A stretch of DNA of 64,000 nt, taken from contig NZ_CP054690.1 in NCBI RefSeq assembly GCF_013348805.1, forward strand, positions 3,782,001 through 3,846,000, in the 5' to 3' direction. This document shows, piece by piece, positions 11,228-19,683 of this stretch. Position numbers and translations under genes: made by a program. Position 1 is the first letter of the stretch, and the number at the start of each line of letters is the position of its first letter. The notes below the pieces were generated by a model. The model was not told the DNA's origin. It saw only the letters and a program-made list of their open reading frames with translations, and searched no databases. Source of the DNA: Rhodococcus sp. W8901 (GTDB lineage Bacteria; Actinomycetota; Actinomycetes; Mycobacteriales; Mycobacteriaceae).

Positions 11228-12942
11228 AAGATGCTCCGCGAGATCTCCCGCCCGGCAGCCGACGCCGCCGACCGGAGGAAACTCTTGACCGCCGTGTTGC
11301 CGAGGATCTGCTCGGCAACACTCGGCCCCTCGTTCGGGGCGGGCGGCGGCGGCAGATCCGGAAGGTCCGGCAAGGGCGGCACATCCAACGTCGGGTCGAG
11401 GTTCGGCGCGCCCACGACCTTCGCCGTCAGCAATTCGTACGCCGACTCCCGGTCCACGGTCTGCCCGTACTTCGCCTGCAACCCGCTGGCGCCGGACGCC
11501 GCCCGGATCCCGTCGTCGCCGATCGTGTCCATCAGCGACCGCGGCGGCCGGATCCTCGTCCACGCCACCGGAGTCGGAGCGCCCTTCTCCGAGAGCACGG
11601 TGACGATCGCCTCACCGGTCCCCAGCGAGGTGAGCGCCTTCTCGAGATCGTAGTGCGCGGTCTTCGGATACGTACGGACCGTCTTGGTCAGTGCCTGCTG
11701 GTCGTCCGGGGTGAAGGCGCGCAGCGCGTGCTGGACCCGCGCACCGAGCTGCGAGAGCACGGCATTGGGGACATCGGTGGGCAACTGGGTGCAGAAGAAG
11801 ACGCCGACGCCCTTCGACCGGATCAGCTTGACCGTCTGCTCCACCTGCGCCAGGAACGCCTTGGACGCGTCCTTGAAGAGCAGGTGCGCCTCGTCGAGGA
11901 CGAAGACCAGCTTCGGCTTGTCGAGGTCGCCTTCCTCCGGCAGCGTCTGGAACAGGTCGGCCAGCACCCACATCAGGAACGTCGAGAACATCGCCGGACG
12001 CGCGGCCTGCGCGCCGAGTTCGAACAGCGTCACCACCCCGCGCCCGTCGGCGCCCATCCGCAACAGATCCTCGGTCTCGAACTCGGGCTCACCGAAGAAG
12101 GTGTCACCGCCGTCGGCCTCGAGATTGACCAGCGCGCGCAGGATCACACCCGCGGTGGCCGCCGACACGCCCCCGATGCCCTCGAGGTCGGCCTTGCCCT
12201 CGTCGGACGTGAGATGCGCGATCACCGCGCGCAGGTCCTTCAGATCCAGCAGGGCGAGCCCACGGGTGTCGGCCCAGTGAAAGATCAGCCCCAGCGTCGA
12301 CTCCTGGGTCTCGTTGAGTCCGAGGACCTTGCTGAGCAGGATCGGCCCGAAACTCGTGACGGTGGCACGCACCGGGATCCCGATGCCCTCGGTTCCCAAC
12401 GACACGAACTCGACCGGGTAGCCGGTGGGCACCCAGTCCGGGTCCCCGGTCTCCGCGGCTCGACCGGTGATCTTGTCGTTCGGTTCCCCCGGCGCGGACA
12501 GCCCGGACAGGTCGCCCTTGACGTCCGCCATCACGACGGGAACACCTGCCGCCGAGAGCTGTTCGGCGATGCCCTGCAGTGTCTTCGTCTTGCCCGTGCC
12601 AGTGGCGCCGGCGATCAGTCCGTGGCGGTTGACGGTCGCCAGCGGAATCCGCACGCGGGCAGCCGCATCCACTGCACCGTCGACGACGACCGTCCCGAGC
12701 TCGAGGGCCGCTCCCTCCGACGCGTATCCGGACGCGATCTCGGCGGCGGCGCCGAACCCCTCGGCCGAACCCCCGTTGTCCGGACCGGCCTTCGCGCCTT
12801 CACGCTCCGCCCGCTCCGCGTCGGCCGCCTCACGCTCGGCCGCTTCCGCAGCCGCTGCCGCTTCCGCAGCGACGCGAGCCGCCTCCTCGGCGGCCGCTTT
12901 CGCGATCCGAGCCTTCTCCGCCGGCGTCGGGTCAACCGTCAT
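11200..12942 (-). CDS. HerA-like DUF853 ATPase
   Basis: A 580-residue AAA+-like ATPase of the HerA/FtsK group. An alanine/glutamate-rich coiled coil covers about residues 8-45 ([20 protein letters not shown]). Walker A is [11 protein letters not shown] near residue 117, Walker [13 protein letters not shown] near 347, and a distal arginine-rich motif follows ([19 protein letters not shown]). The ATG at 12942 has a strong GAGGAGGACA site; longer frames upstream cross into orn. The Mtb gene at the same position (Rv2510c) is also of this family. The function is unproven, probably DNA handling or repair. Divergent from orn. Confidence 0.85.
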   Translation of the reverse strand: MTVDPTPAEKARIAKAAAEEAARVAAEAAAAAEAAEREAADAERAEREGAKAGPDNGGSAEGFGAAAEIASGYASEGAALELGTVVVDGAVDAAARVRIPLATVNRHGLIAGATGTGKTKTLQGIAEQLSAAGVPVVMADVKGDLSGLSAPGEPNDKITGRAAETGDPDWVPTGYPVEFVSLGTEGIGIPVRATVTSFGPILLSKVLGLNETQESTLGLIFHWADTRGLALLDLKDLRAVIAHLTSDEGKADLEGIGGVSAATAGVILRALVNLEADGGDTFFGEPEFETEDLLRMGADGRGVVTLFELGAQAARPAMFSTFLMWVLADLFQTLPEEGDLDKPKLVFVLDEAHLLFKDASKAFLAQVEQTVKLIRSKGVGVFFCTQLPTDVPNAVLSQLGARVQHALRAFTPDDQQALTKTVRTYPKTAHYDLEKALTSLGTGEAIVTVLSEKGAPTPVAWTRIRPPRSLMDTIGDDGIRAASGASGLQAKYGQTVDRESAYELLTAKVVGAPNLDPTLDVPPLPDLPDLPPPPAPNEGPSVAEQILGNTAVKSFLRSAASAAGREISRSIFGTGRRRRR

Positions 12943-13026
12943 GTGGTGTCCTCCTCGAGCAGAAAGCGTGCGGGAAGTTCTCCACCGTGGACAATATCCC
13001 GCCCGGGCGTGACTACTGTGTTTCTC

Positions 13027-13626
13027 GTGCAGGACAAATTGGTATGGATCGATTGTGAAATGACGGGCCTTCGGCTCGGTACGGACAAGCTCATCGAGAT
13101 CGCGGCATTGGTGACCGACAGCGACCTCAACATCCTGGGTGAAGGCGTGGACATCGTGATCCACGCCGACGACGACGCTCTGGCGGACATGCCCGACGTC
13201 GTGACCCAGATGCACGCCAAGTCCGGACTGACCGAAGAGGTACGCGCGTCGACGGTGACCGTCGCCGAGGCGGAACAGATGGTGCTCGCCTACATCCGCG
13301 AGCACGTGCCCGTCGCCGGCACCGTGCCGCTGGCAGGCAACTCCATCGCGACCGACCGCGGCTTCATCGCCCGGGACATGCCCGAACTGGACGGGCACCT
13401 GCACTACCGCATGATCGACGTCAGCTCGATCAAGGAGCTGTGCCGCCGCTGGTACCCGCGGATCTACTTCGGCCAGCCGGAGAAGGGCCTCTCGCACCGG
13501 GCCCTCGCGGACATCAAGGAATCGATCCGCGAACTGCAGTACTACCGGCGCACCGCGTTCGTGGCGGATCCGGGCCCCTCCACCACCGAGATCGCGGCCG
13601 TCGCGAAGGAGTTGGGACCGGCCTGA
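13027..13626 (+). CDS. orn: Oligoribonuclease
   Basis: A 199-residue DEDDh exonuclease that degrades 2-5 nt RNA and linear pGpG to mononucleotides in the cytoplasm. It opens [15 protein letters not shown] with D9 and E11; [27 protein letters not shown] and [12 protein letters not shown] carry the remaining acidic and histidine residues. The GTG at 13027 matches the family N-terminus; an in-frame GTG at 13018 would add three residues. It is essential in many actinobacteria. The neighbouring SDR and HerA-like genes repeat the mycobacterial order. Confidence 0.93.
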   Translation: MQDKLVWIDCEMTGLRLGTDKLIEIAALVTDSDLNILGEGVDIVIHADDDALADMPDVVTQMHAKSGLTEEVRASTVTVAEAEQMVLAYIREHVPVAGTVPLAGNSIATDRGFIARDMPELDGHLHYRMIDVSSIKELCRRWYPRIYFGQPEKGLSHRALADIKESIRELQYYRRTAFVADPGPSTTEIAAVAKELGPA

Positions 13627-13709
13627 CCAGCCGATTGGCACTTTCCTCGATCGACAGGCTAATATTCATCTCGCTGCAGCAACCGGTTCCGCCGGAAGCA
13701 ACAGCGATG

Positions 13710-13782
13710 GTGACTGTAGTTCAGTTGGTAGAGCACCAGGTTGTGATCCTGGCTGTCGCGGGTTCGAGTCCCGTCAGTCACC
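13710..13782 (+). tRNA. tRNA-His (anticodon GTG)
   Basis: The cloverleaf closes with acceptor GTGACTG/CAGTCAC, anticodon stem CCAGG/CCTGG around GTG, and T-arm GCGGG-TTCGAGT-CCCGT. A G at 13709 can supply the extra G-1 typical of tRNA-His, pairing with C at 13782. CCA is not encoded. Confidence 0.95.
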
Positions 13783-13788
13783 CCGAAG

Positions 13789-13817
13789 AAAAGCCCCCGG
13801 CATCGCCGGGGGCTTTT
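13789..13817 (+). terminator. Rho-independent terminator of tRNA-His
   Basis: A perfect 13-bp stem (AAAAGCCCCCGGC and complement) with a 3-base loop and a T-rich 3' arm, seven bases after the tRNA. Confidence 0.9.
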
Positions 13818-14143
13818 CTCGTTTCTCCGGCGGCACCTCACCCTCACGTCGTGCGCTCCGCCGCCACCGCGCGTTCTGCGCACCGATCGCTCGCCGAGGC
13901 CCTCCGAAGTCCGCCGCATACACAAAAGGCGAGATAGCAACGCCGGCGTGATGCAGTTCACTTTTCAAGTACCCGGCGACACACACAAATCGCCCTGAAC
14001 AGGAAAAACTCACAAGTCCCACTCAGTGGGACCTCCAATTAACCGTTTGTTCATCCGGCCCCTACTGTGACGCACAGCATCTTTGATGCAGCGGCATGAC
14101 ACATGCCACGCCCCCAATCCGCATCACATGAAGGAGCTTCACA
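13818..14143 (+). promoter_or_regulatory. 326-bp upstream region of small peptide gene, with two dyads
   Basis: No gene is seen. A perfect dyad GTCCCACT-C-AGTGGGAC lies at 14016-14032, and a second, CTGTG-ACG-CACAG, at 14065-14077. They are followed by GAAGGAG, eight bases before the ATG at 14144. The dyads are candidate operators for the short gene downstream (inference). Confidence 0.4.
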
Positions 14144-14278
14144 ATGGGTTCTTCCGACTCCGACCTCGCCCTGATCAAGCAGATCCAGCCGGTCATCACC
14201 GGCATCGGCGGCGCTCTTGCCGGCGTCGGCGCAATCCTGGGCCTGGTCGGTGCACTGAACGCCCTCTTCCCCGCGTAG
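14144..14278 (+). CDS. 44-residue hydrophobic glycine/alanine-rich peptide
   Basis: ATG with a GAAGGAG site encodes a 44-residue peptide. A polar start (MGSSDSDLALIKQIQP) leads into a Gly/Ala/Leu/Val stretch (GIGGALAGVGAILGLVGALN) ending NALFPA. There is no basic signal-peptide N-terminus or lipobox. It is a stand-alone gene with dyads upstream and a very strong terminator 25 bp downstream, as if highly expressed. The size and amphipathic, glycine-rich build recall the short channel-forming peptides of corynebacterial cell walls (PorA/PorH class) or small membrane-active peptides, but no sequence match can be claimed. Confidence 0.65.
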   Translation: MGSSDSDLALIKQIQPVITGIGGALAGVGAILGLVGALNALFPA

Positions 14279-14303
14279 AGGTCGACACACAGACTGCTCC
14301 ACG

Positions 14304-14340
14304 AGAAGCGGCCGGCACCCGATGGGTGCCGGCCGCTTCT
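14304..14340 (+). terminator. Strong terminator of the 44-residue peptide gene
   Basis: A perfect 17-bp stem beginning AGAAGCGGCCGG with a three-base GAT loop, followed by TGCTGTGTCT. It is among the most stable hairpins in the window. Confidence 0.85.
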
Positions 14341-14385
14341 TGCTGTGTCTCACGCCACGATCTTGCAGTCGCGTCGCGACAGGTA

Positions 14386-14613
14386 CTAGTCGAACAGCGT
14401 CGGCGAGTCGCCGCTGTCCGCGTCGTCTACCGAACGTGCGGCGCGCGCACCTGGTTCAGCCTTACGCACCACGGTCAGCGTCGTCGTCCGACGCGAGAGC
14501 CGGTGCCCATCCGCGTGTTCGAGCAACGCCATGCCATGCCGGACCTCGAGAACAGTCCACGGGCCCGCATGGCCCGCCGCCTGAACGAGATCCCCGACTC
14601 CCACCGCTACCAC
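14386..14613 (-). CDS. Small conserved-looking hypothetical protein
   Basis: 75 residues, starting GTG with GGGAG eight bases upstream. Residues 1-50 (VGVGDLVQAAGHAGPWTVLEV, then LLEHADGHRLSRRTTTLTVV) look like a small all-beta, SH3-like barrel; the tail is acidic and ends PTLFD. No family is recognised with confidence. It lies between two clearly real genes and fills the gap, and its codon use matches its neighbours. The function is unknown. Confidence 0.6.
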   Translation of the reverse strand: MVAVGVGDLVQAAGHAGPWTVLEVRHGMALLEHADGHRLSRRTTTLTVVRKAEPGARAARSVDDADSGDSPTLFD

Positions 14614-14665
14614 GCTCAGCTCCCGTTCCTTCGGACGATTCGGTCACACCCAGAATAATCGCCCG

Positions 14666-15910
14666 CTACGCGTTGCCGGCCCGCCAGGTCTCCCAAGGGA
14701 TGTTCCAGTCCCCGAGTCCGTCGGTGCCCGACAGGGTGCCGCCCACCGTGTTCTTGACCAGGACGATGTCGCCACGCTTGGTGTTGTCGTAGATCCACTT
14801 CGCGTTGGACGGGCTCATGTTCAGGCAGCCGTGGCTGGTGTTGGTGTTGCCCTGCTCGCCGAGGGACCACGGCGCGGAGTGGAAGAAGATGCCGCTGTAC
14901 GACATTCGCGTGGCCCAGTCGACCGGCGTCTTGTAGCCGTCCGGCGAACTCACCGGGACACCGTAGGTCGACGAATCCATCACCAGGTGATCGAACCGGT
15001 CTCCGACGATGTAGACCCCGTTGTCCGTGGGGGTGCTGTTCTTGCCCATCGACGTCGGCATCGTCTTGACATCGCGACCGGACACGTTGACGGTGACCTG
15101 CTTGGTGTCGTCGTCGGCGGTGATGACCACGGCGTCGCCGATCGTGAACGACGAGTGCACGTCCTCCTGCCCGAACAATCCCTTGCCGAGATCTCGGCCG
15201 TACGCCTTGACGTCGACGGTGACCGTGGTGCCCGGCGCCCAGTAGTTCTGCGGCCGCCAGCGCACCTCACGATTGTTGAGCCAGTAGAAGGCGCCCTCGA
15301 CCGGCGGCGCGGTGACGATCTCGATCGCGCCCTCCGCAGCCTTGCGGTCGGGGATGTTCTCGTCGAACTGGATCGCGACGGGCTGGCCGATACCGACGAC
15401 GCTGCCGTCGCCGGGCATCACGTACGGCTTGGTGAGGTTCCCGGGGGCACTGGTCGTGAACGACAGAGTGGTCGATGTCGAGCCACCGAGTCCGTACGCG
15501 TCGGCCTGGAGCGTGTACTTGCGGTTGTATCCGAGTGGTTCGGTGTTCGTCCACGACAGCCCGTCCGGAGCCACCGCTCCGGCGACCGTCTTGCCGTCCG
15601 GGTTGCGCAGCGCCACGTTCGCCAACCGGCCGTCGGCCACCCGGACCGAGACCGGGTCGCCGGGCGAGAAGCCCACGGCGCCGTCCACGACGGTGGTGGT
15701 GAGCTTCGGCTGGATCAATGCGACGAGCGGATTGGAGTCGACCGGCCCGGTATCGGAAGTGGAGGCGCCGGCCGCACCGGTCGAGATGGTGCACCCCGTG
15801 ACGAGCATCACCATCCCCAGAGCCGCTGCGACCACTGCCGCGGCGGCAGGCAGCCTCGATCTCGTCGCTCCACCCCCGCGCCGACGACCCTCACCGCGAC
15901 TGACCTTCAT
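14666..15910 (-). CDS. Lipoprotein L,D-transpeptidase (LdtMt-like)
   Basis: A 414-residue exported enzyme that makes 3->3 cross-links in peptidoglycan. Residues 1-40 are a lipoprotein signal with lipobox VTGC. Two Ig-like domains follow (about 60-260; [23 protein letters not shown] marks the second), then a YkuD catalytic domain. The catalytic motif is [20 protein letters not shown], with the active-site Cys near residue 363, and a C-terminal tryptophan-rich extension (DWNIPWETW) as in LdtMt2. Mtb ldtB (Rv2518c) lies in the same neighbourhood. Relevant to intrinsic beta-lactam tolerance. Confidence 0.92.
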   Translation of the reverse strand: MKVSRGEGRRRGGGATRSRLPAAAAVVAAALGMVMLVTGCTISTGAAGASTSDTGPVDSNPLVALIQPKLTTTVVDGAVGFSPGDPVSVRVADGRLANVALRNPDGKTVAGAVAPDGLSWTNTEPLGYNRKYTLQADAYGLGGSTSTTLSFTTSAPGNLTKPYVMPGDGSVVGIGQPVAIQFDENIPDRKAAEGAIEIVTAPPVEGAFYWLNNREVRWRPQNYWAPGTTVTVDVKAYGRDLGKGLFGQEDVHSSFTIGDAVVITADDDTKQVTVNVSGRDVKTMPTSMGKNSTPTDNGVYIVGDRFDHLVMDSSTYGVPVSSPDGYKTPVDWATRMSYSGIFFHSAPWSLGEQGNTNTSHGCLNMSPSNAKWIYDNTKRGDIVLVKNTVGGTLSGTDGLGDWNIPWETWRAGNA

Positions 15911-16184
15911 GAAAACCCCACTTCACACTGCACACCTACCGAGGCAAGTCCCTTCGACCCACCCCACCCACGTGCCGACCAGACAATCCCTCCGGCACCC
16001 GCGCTCCTGCATGATGCCAGGTTCGCGCAGCCGACTTCCCCGACGTGCCGGACACGTGAGTAACGGTCGAATACCAATCGCCACCTGCGGCTCGAGGGTT
16101 ACAGGACCACTGATTTGCTTTCGCTCGAAGCCGTCCGCTAATGTTCTCCTCGCACCGAACGAGGGACACCTCGCGACGAGCAAT

Positions 16185-16257
16185 GCGCCTATAGCTCAGT
16201 TGGTAGAGCAAGTGACTCTTAATCACTGGGTCCGGGGTTCGAGTCCCTGTGGGCGCA
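16185..16257 (+). tRNA. tRNA-Lys (anticodon CTT), first copy
   Basis: Acceptor GCGCCTA/TGGGCGC with discriminator A, anticodon stem AGTGA/TCACT with loop CTCTTAA (anticodon CTT), T-loop TTCGAGT. CCA is not encoded. Confidence 0.95.
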
Positions 16258-16298
16258 CGCTAGTTCACTAGCAGCCGGTTCTCCGGCAAAATGGGCAT

Positions 16299-16371
16299 GC
16301 GCCTATAGCTCAGTTGGTAGAGCAAGTGACTCTTAATCACTGGGTCCGGGGTTCGAGTCCCTGTGGGCGCA
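16299..16371 (+). tRNA. tRNA-Lys (anticodon CTT), second identical copy
   Basis: All 73 bases are identical to the copy at 16185, after a 41-bp spacer. The two are probably cotranscribed up to the terminator at 16376. Confidence 0.95.
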
Positions 16372-16375
16372 CCGT

Positions 16376-16410
16376 GAAAGGCCCCCGCACATCATGTGCG
16401 GGGGCCTTTC
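16376..16410 (+). terminator. Terminator of the tRNA-Lys pair
   Basis: A perfect 17-bp stem beginning GAAAGGCCCCCGC with a single-base tip and a CTTTC 3' end, four bases after the second tRNA. Confidence 0.85.
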
Positions 16411-16447
16411 GTCGTTTCCGATCGAAGGCTCGATGCCTCCGAAACGA

Positions 16448-16504
16448 CGAACGGGACGTCAGGTCACACGATCCCGGGGAATGTGTGACCTGACGTCCCG
16501 TTCG
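16448..16504. terminator. 22-bp perfect inverted repeat downstream of DUF3618 gene
   Basis: Two exact 22-bp arms (starting CGAACGGGACGTCAGGTCAC) flank a 13-base loop containing TCCCGGGG. It lies 26 bp beyond the stop of the minus-strand DUF3618 gene and 38 bp after the tRNA terminator. A minus-strand terminator is the simplest reading; the arm length is more than termination needs. Confidence 0.6.
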
Positions 16505-16529
16505 AGCTGCCGGACCTGGTCCGGTCGCG

Positions 16530-16751
16530 TCAGCGGAAGATCTTGCGCAGCACCAGCAACCCGACGACAGCACCGGCACCGATGAGCGCCGCCTTCACGG
16601 CGGGCTCGTTCAACTTCGCGAGGACACTCTGCTTGGTCGTCTCGACGAGCCGCTTGGGGTTGGTGCGGACGGCGAGCACGTCGAGTGTCTGCGCGAGTTG
16701 ATTGCGGGCGTTCTCGATGTCCCGCTCGATGCTCTCGGTGTCCCTGGGCAC
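16530..16751 (-). CDS. DUF3618 small membrane protein
   Basis: 73 residues. An amphipathic region (RDTESIERDIENARNQLAQT, LDVLAVRTNPKRLVE) precedes one C-terminal membrane helix (AALIGAGAVVGLLVLRKIF). This is the DUF3618 pattern found in actinobacteria, with unknown function and probable inner-membrane anchoring. The GTG at 16751 follows GGAGG and matches the usual short form; a longer frame to 16904 has no matching N-terminus. It sits beside bcp, as in Mtb (near Rv2520c-Rv2521). Confidence 0.8.
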   Translation of the reverse strand: MPRDTESIERDIENARNQLAQTLDVLAVRTNPKRLVETTKQSVLAKLNEPAVKAALIGAGAVVGLLVLRKIFR

Positions 16752-16937
16752 GTGTCCTCCAACTGGTTCGAATCGGTGCGGCTGTGATGCTGCTGTGCCG
16801 GTCACGCTACCGGCACAGCTCGACACAACCGTAGAGCAGAAGGGAGTGCGGGGCGTCGTGCGGACCGTCGCTCGTGCCGTCCGCGCCCGTCCGCGGTCGG
16901 CCACAGCCGTCGGGGGCCTTCGGTAGCCTCAGTCGCT

Positions 16938-17408
16938 GTGACCGAGAACAGGCTCGCCCCCGGCGACATCGCACCCGACTTCACCCTGCCCGACGCCGAC
17001 GGCAGCGAGGTGTCGCTCGCCGACTACCGCGGCCGCAAGGTGATCGTGTACTTCTACCCCGCCGCGAGCACGCCGGGCTGCACCAAGCAGGCGTGCGACT
17101 TCCGCGACAGCCTCGCCGAACTCAACGAGGCCGGTCTGGACGTCGTCGGCATCTCCCCCGACAAGCCCGCCAAGCTAGCGAAGTTCCGCGACAACGAGGG
17201 CCTGACCTTCCCGCTGCTGTCGGATCCCGAGAAGACGACGCTCACCGCATGGGGCGCGTTCGGCGAGAAGAAAATGTACGGCAAGGTCGTCCAGGGCGTC
17301 ATCCGCTCGACGTTCCTCGTCGACGAGAACGGCAAGATCGAGGTGGCCCAGTACAACGTGCGCGCCACCGGCCACGTCGCCAAGCTCCGCCGCGACCTGT
17401 TGGTCTGA
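16938..17408 (+). CDS. bcp: Thioredoxin-dependent thiol peroxidase (BCP peroxiredoxin)
   Basis: A 156-residue peroxiredoxin that reduces H2O2 and organic peroxides in the cytosol with thioredoxin. The peroxidatic Cys is in PAASTPGCTKQACDF (C48), with the resolving Cys five residues on (C53), the atypical 2-Cys BCP arrangement. The thioredoxin fold is complete (APDFTLPDADG, RSTFLVDENGKI). GTG start at 16938. Its terminator lies inside the end of the convergent peptidase gene. Confidence 0.92.
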   Translation: MTENRLAPGDIAPDFTLPDADGSEVSLADYRGRKVIVYFYPAASTPGCTKQACDFRDSLAELNEAGLDVVGISPDKPAKLAKFRDNEGLTFPLLSDPEKTTLTAWGAFGEKKMYGKVVQGVIRSTFLVDENGKIEVAQYNVRATGHVAKLRRDLLV

Positions 17409-17418
17409 CGCCGCCCCG

Positions 17419-18777
17419 TCAGCCGAGGCCCTGTAGGAACAGGGCCTCGGCGACGGCCAGATTCTCGATCTCCGACGGGTCAACGCTCTCGTTGGGCGCG
17501 TGGATCAGCGCCCGCGGCTCCTCGACACCCATCAGCACGATCTCGGCGTCCGGGAGCTGTCCGGCCAAGGTGTTGCACAGCGGGATCGTGCCGCCCTGCC
17601 CCGCCACCGCCACGTCGGCGCCGAACGCCTCCGCGAGCGCGGACGTCAGAGCGGTGTAGCCGGGCCCGGACGTCTTCGCCCGGAACGGCGACCCGACCGC
17701 CTCACGTTCCACCGTCACGTGGGCGCCCCACGGCGCCGCTTTCTCGAGATGCGCGATGAGCGCGTCCTGCGCCTTGTGCGGATCCATCCCCGCCGGCACT
17801 CGCAGATTGAGCCGGGCCGACGCCCGCGGCTGGATCGCCGCCGCGGACCCGACGACCGGCGGAGCGTCGATCCCGAGGATCGTCAGCGCCGGACGCGCCC
17901 ACACCGCGTCCGCGACCGAGCCCGAACCGGTGAGCCGGACCCCGTCCAACACGCCGGCATCCGCCCGGAACTGGTCCTCCGGATAGTCCACACCGTCCCA
18001 GTCCTGCGCGGTGTCGAGCCCGTCGACGACGGTGTTGCCGCCGTGGTCCCGCAACGTGGAGAGCATCTGGACGAGCGCAGCCAGAGCGTCCGGCGCGGAA
18101 CCGCCGTACATGCCCGAATGCAGTTCGCCCGCGAGGGTTTCCACATGCACCACGACGTTCGCGATTCCCCGCAGACTCGTCGTGAGGGTGGGCCGGCCGA
18201 CTGCGACATTGCCGGTGTCCGCGATCACGACCACGTCCGCGGCGAACAGTTCGGGCCGCTGCTCGACCAGATCCTCGAGCCCCCCGCCGCCCATCTCCTC
18301 GGAGCCCTCCGACACGATCCGGATCCCCACGGGCAGCGGCTCCCCTGCTCCCGCGAGCGCCCGCAGCGCGAGCAGGTGCATGACGACATTGCCCTTGCAG
18401 TCCGCGGCACCGCGCCCGTACCACCGGCCCTCGCGCTCGGTGAGTTCGAACGGCGGCGTCGCCCACAGCGCCTCGTCGCCCGCAGGCTGGACGTCGTAGT
18501 GGCTGTAGAGCAGCACCGTCGGCGCACCCTCGGGTCCCGGCTGATGCCCGACGACCGCGCGGGAACCGTCGGACGTCCCGATCAGTTCGACGTGGCCGAT
18601 CCCGGCCGCCCGGAAGGCGTCGGCGACCCAGTTCGCGGCGGCGGCGCACTGCTCGGGCGGGGCCTGCCTCGGATCCGCGATGGACCGCAATGCCACGAGC
18701 GCGGCGAGTTCGTCACGCGCGGTCGGCATCAGCTCCCGAACCCGGGCCCGGATCTCGTCCGACTTCTGCACCACCAC
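17419..18777 (-). CDS. M20 family dipeptidase
   Basis: About 452 residues, a zinc-dependent M20 peptidase hydrolysing dipeptides. Metal and catalytic motifs are SHYDVQP (His, Asp), GRGAADCKG (Asp) and SEGSEEMGG (general-base Glu and metal Glu); a lid domain covers about 190-310. GGAGG sits 5-11 bases before three successive in-frame GTG codons, so the start is placed at 18777; an ATG at 18792 also fits but would overlap the ribosome binding site. Mtb Rv2522c is a positional counterpart. Convergent with bcp. Confidence 0.88.
   Translation of the reverse strand: MVVQKSDEIRARVRELMPTARDELAALVALRSIADPRQAPPEQCAAAANWVADAFRAAGIGHVELIGTSDGSRAVVGHQPGPEGAPTVLLYSHYDVQPAGDEALWATPPFELTEREGRWYGRGAADCKGNVVMHLLALRALAGAGEPLPVGIRIVSEGSEEMGGGGLEDLVEQRPELFAADVVVIADTGNVAVGRPTLTTSLRGIANVVVHVETLAGELHSGMYGGSAPDALAALVQMLSTLRDHGGNTVVDGLDTAQDWDGVDYPEDQFRADAGVLDGVRLTGSGSVADAVWARPALTILGIDAPPVVGSAAAIQPRASARLNLRVPAGMDPHKAQDALIAHLEKAAPWGAHVTVEREAVGSPFRAKTSGPGYTALTSALAEAFGADVAVAGQGGTIPLCNTLAGQLPDAEIVLMGVEEPRALIHAPNESVDPSEIENLAVAEALFLQGLG
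17422..17451. terminator. Hairpin inside the 3' end of the M20 peptidase gene
   Basis: A perfect 13-bp stem (GCCGAGGCCCTGT and complement) with a 4-base loop, starting 14 bp after the bcp stop and encoding the last peptidase residues on the other strand. It probably terminates bcp. Confidence 0.6.
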
Positions 18778-18850
18778 GGCCACCTCCAGCATTCTCGACG
18801 CGTCGCATCCGAGCCTACGAGCCGGAGACGGCCGACGTGGCGTACTGCCG

Positions 18851-19579
18851 CTAGGTGTCGTACTGCGCCACGAGACGTTCGACGCCATCGAGGAGCAGCG
18901 ACAGCGCGAACCGGAAATCGGCGTCCTGCCAATCGACGTCGTCCTCCGCGAACGCACCGCTGTCCAGCGCCGACATCAGGGCCGGAAACTGCGCCGGGTC
19001 GAGGACCCTCGGCAGGATGCTGGCGTAGTTGTCCGCTTCCGCGTCGGGGACCAGATCGATGGTGAACCGGGCCCGGCCGATGACGTGTACCGAGACGTTC
19101 AGCGCAACCTGCACCTTGAGCGGCTCGGGCAGCGCCGTCGATGCCAGAGTTCCGAGAGCAGCCTCGAGCCACGCGATGTTGTTCGGCCCGAGAGGGGCCC
19201 CGCTGATCGGCAGGTGCAGCCACCACCGGTGGCGCATGAGCGTGTCGTACTCGGCGCGCGCCCACACCTCGAGCCCCTCCCGCCACGACAGCTCCGGCGG
19301 AATCGTCGGCGGCGGGCCGATGACGCGATCGGAGATCAACTCGAGCAGTTCGTCCTTGCTCTCGACGTACCGGTACAGCGACATCGTGGTGAAGCCCAGA
19401 CGCTTGGCGACCCGCGCCATCGACAGCGCCGCCACGCCCTCGTCGTCGGCGAGTTCGATGGCGGCATCGAGGATCTCGCTCACGCTCAGGCCCCGCTTGG
19501 GGCCACGGCTGCCGGCTTCGCCCAGTCCCCAGGCGAGTTCGACGATCCGAGGCAGCGCCGCGCCCTCAGTGGTCTCCAT
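18851..19579 (-). CDS. TetR family repressor of the adjacent ABC exporter
   Basis: 242 residues. An HTH at about 35-80 (SVSEILDAAIELADDEGVAA, then VAKRLGFTTMSLYRYVESKD) and a TetR_C_4-like ligand domain with YDTLMRHRWWLHLPI. The MSLYRYVESKDELL form is typical of regulators of drug exporters. The ATG at 19579 has AGGAG ten bases upstream; a GTG nine bases earlier is too close to that site. Divergent from a DrrAB-type operon, with a dyad between the two starts that it probably binds. Confidence 0.85.
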   Translation of the reverse strand: METTEGAALPRIVELAWGLGEAGSRGPKRGLSVSEILDAAIELADDEGVAALSMARVAKRLGFTTMSLYRYVESKDELLELISDRVIGPPPTIPPELSWREGLEVWARAEYDTLMRHRWWLHLPISGAPLGPNNIAWLEAALGTLASTALPEPLKVQVALNVSVHVIGRARFTIDLVPDAEADNYASILPRVLDPAQFPALMSALDSGAFAEDDVDWQDADFRFALSLLLDGVERLVAQYDT

Positions 19580-19623
19580 CCGCGTCACCGCTCCTCTCTC
19601 GAGCCGACTCTTGCGCTCATCCT

Positions 19624-19669
19624 AAAACTGCGTATGTTGTAAACAGTTGTGTATCACGTACGCAGTTTT
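19624..19669. promoter_or_regulatory. Inverted-repeat operator between TetR and DrrA-like genes
   Basis: Exact 11-bp arms AAAACTGCGTA and TACGCAGTTTT face each other over a 24-base centre that includes TGTAAACA. It ends 14 bp before the ABC ATPase ATG and overlaps its probable promoter, so a bound repressor would block both directions. Confidence 0.65.
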
Positions 19670-19683
19670 GGGGAGGACGGCTC

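Noticed and set aside
11653-13018. A long plus-strand frame continuous with orn
   Set aside because: The first 450 residues are antisense to the HerA-like gene; only the part from 13027 matches oligoribonuclease.
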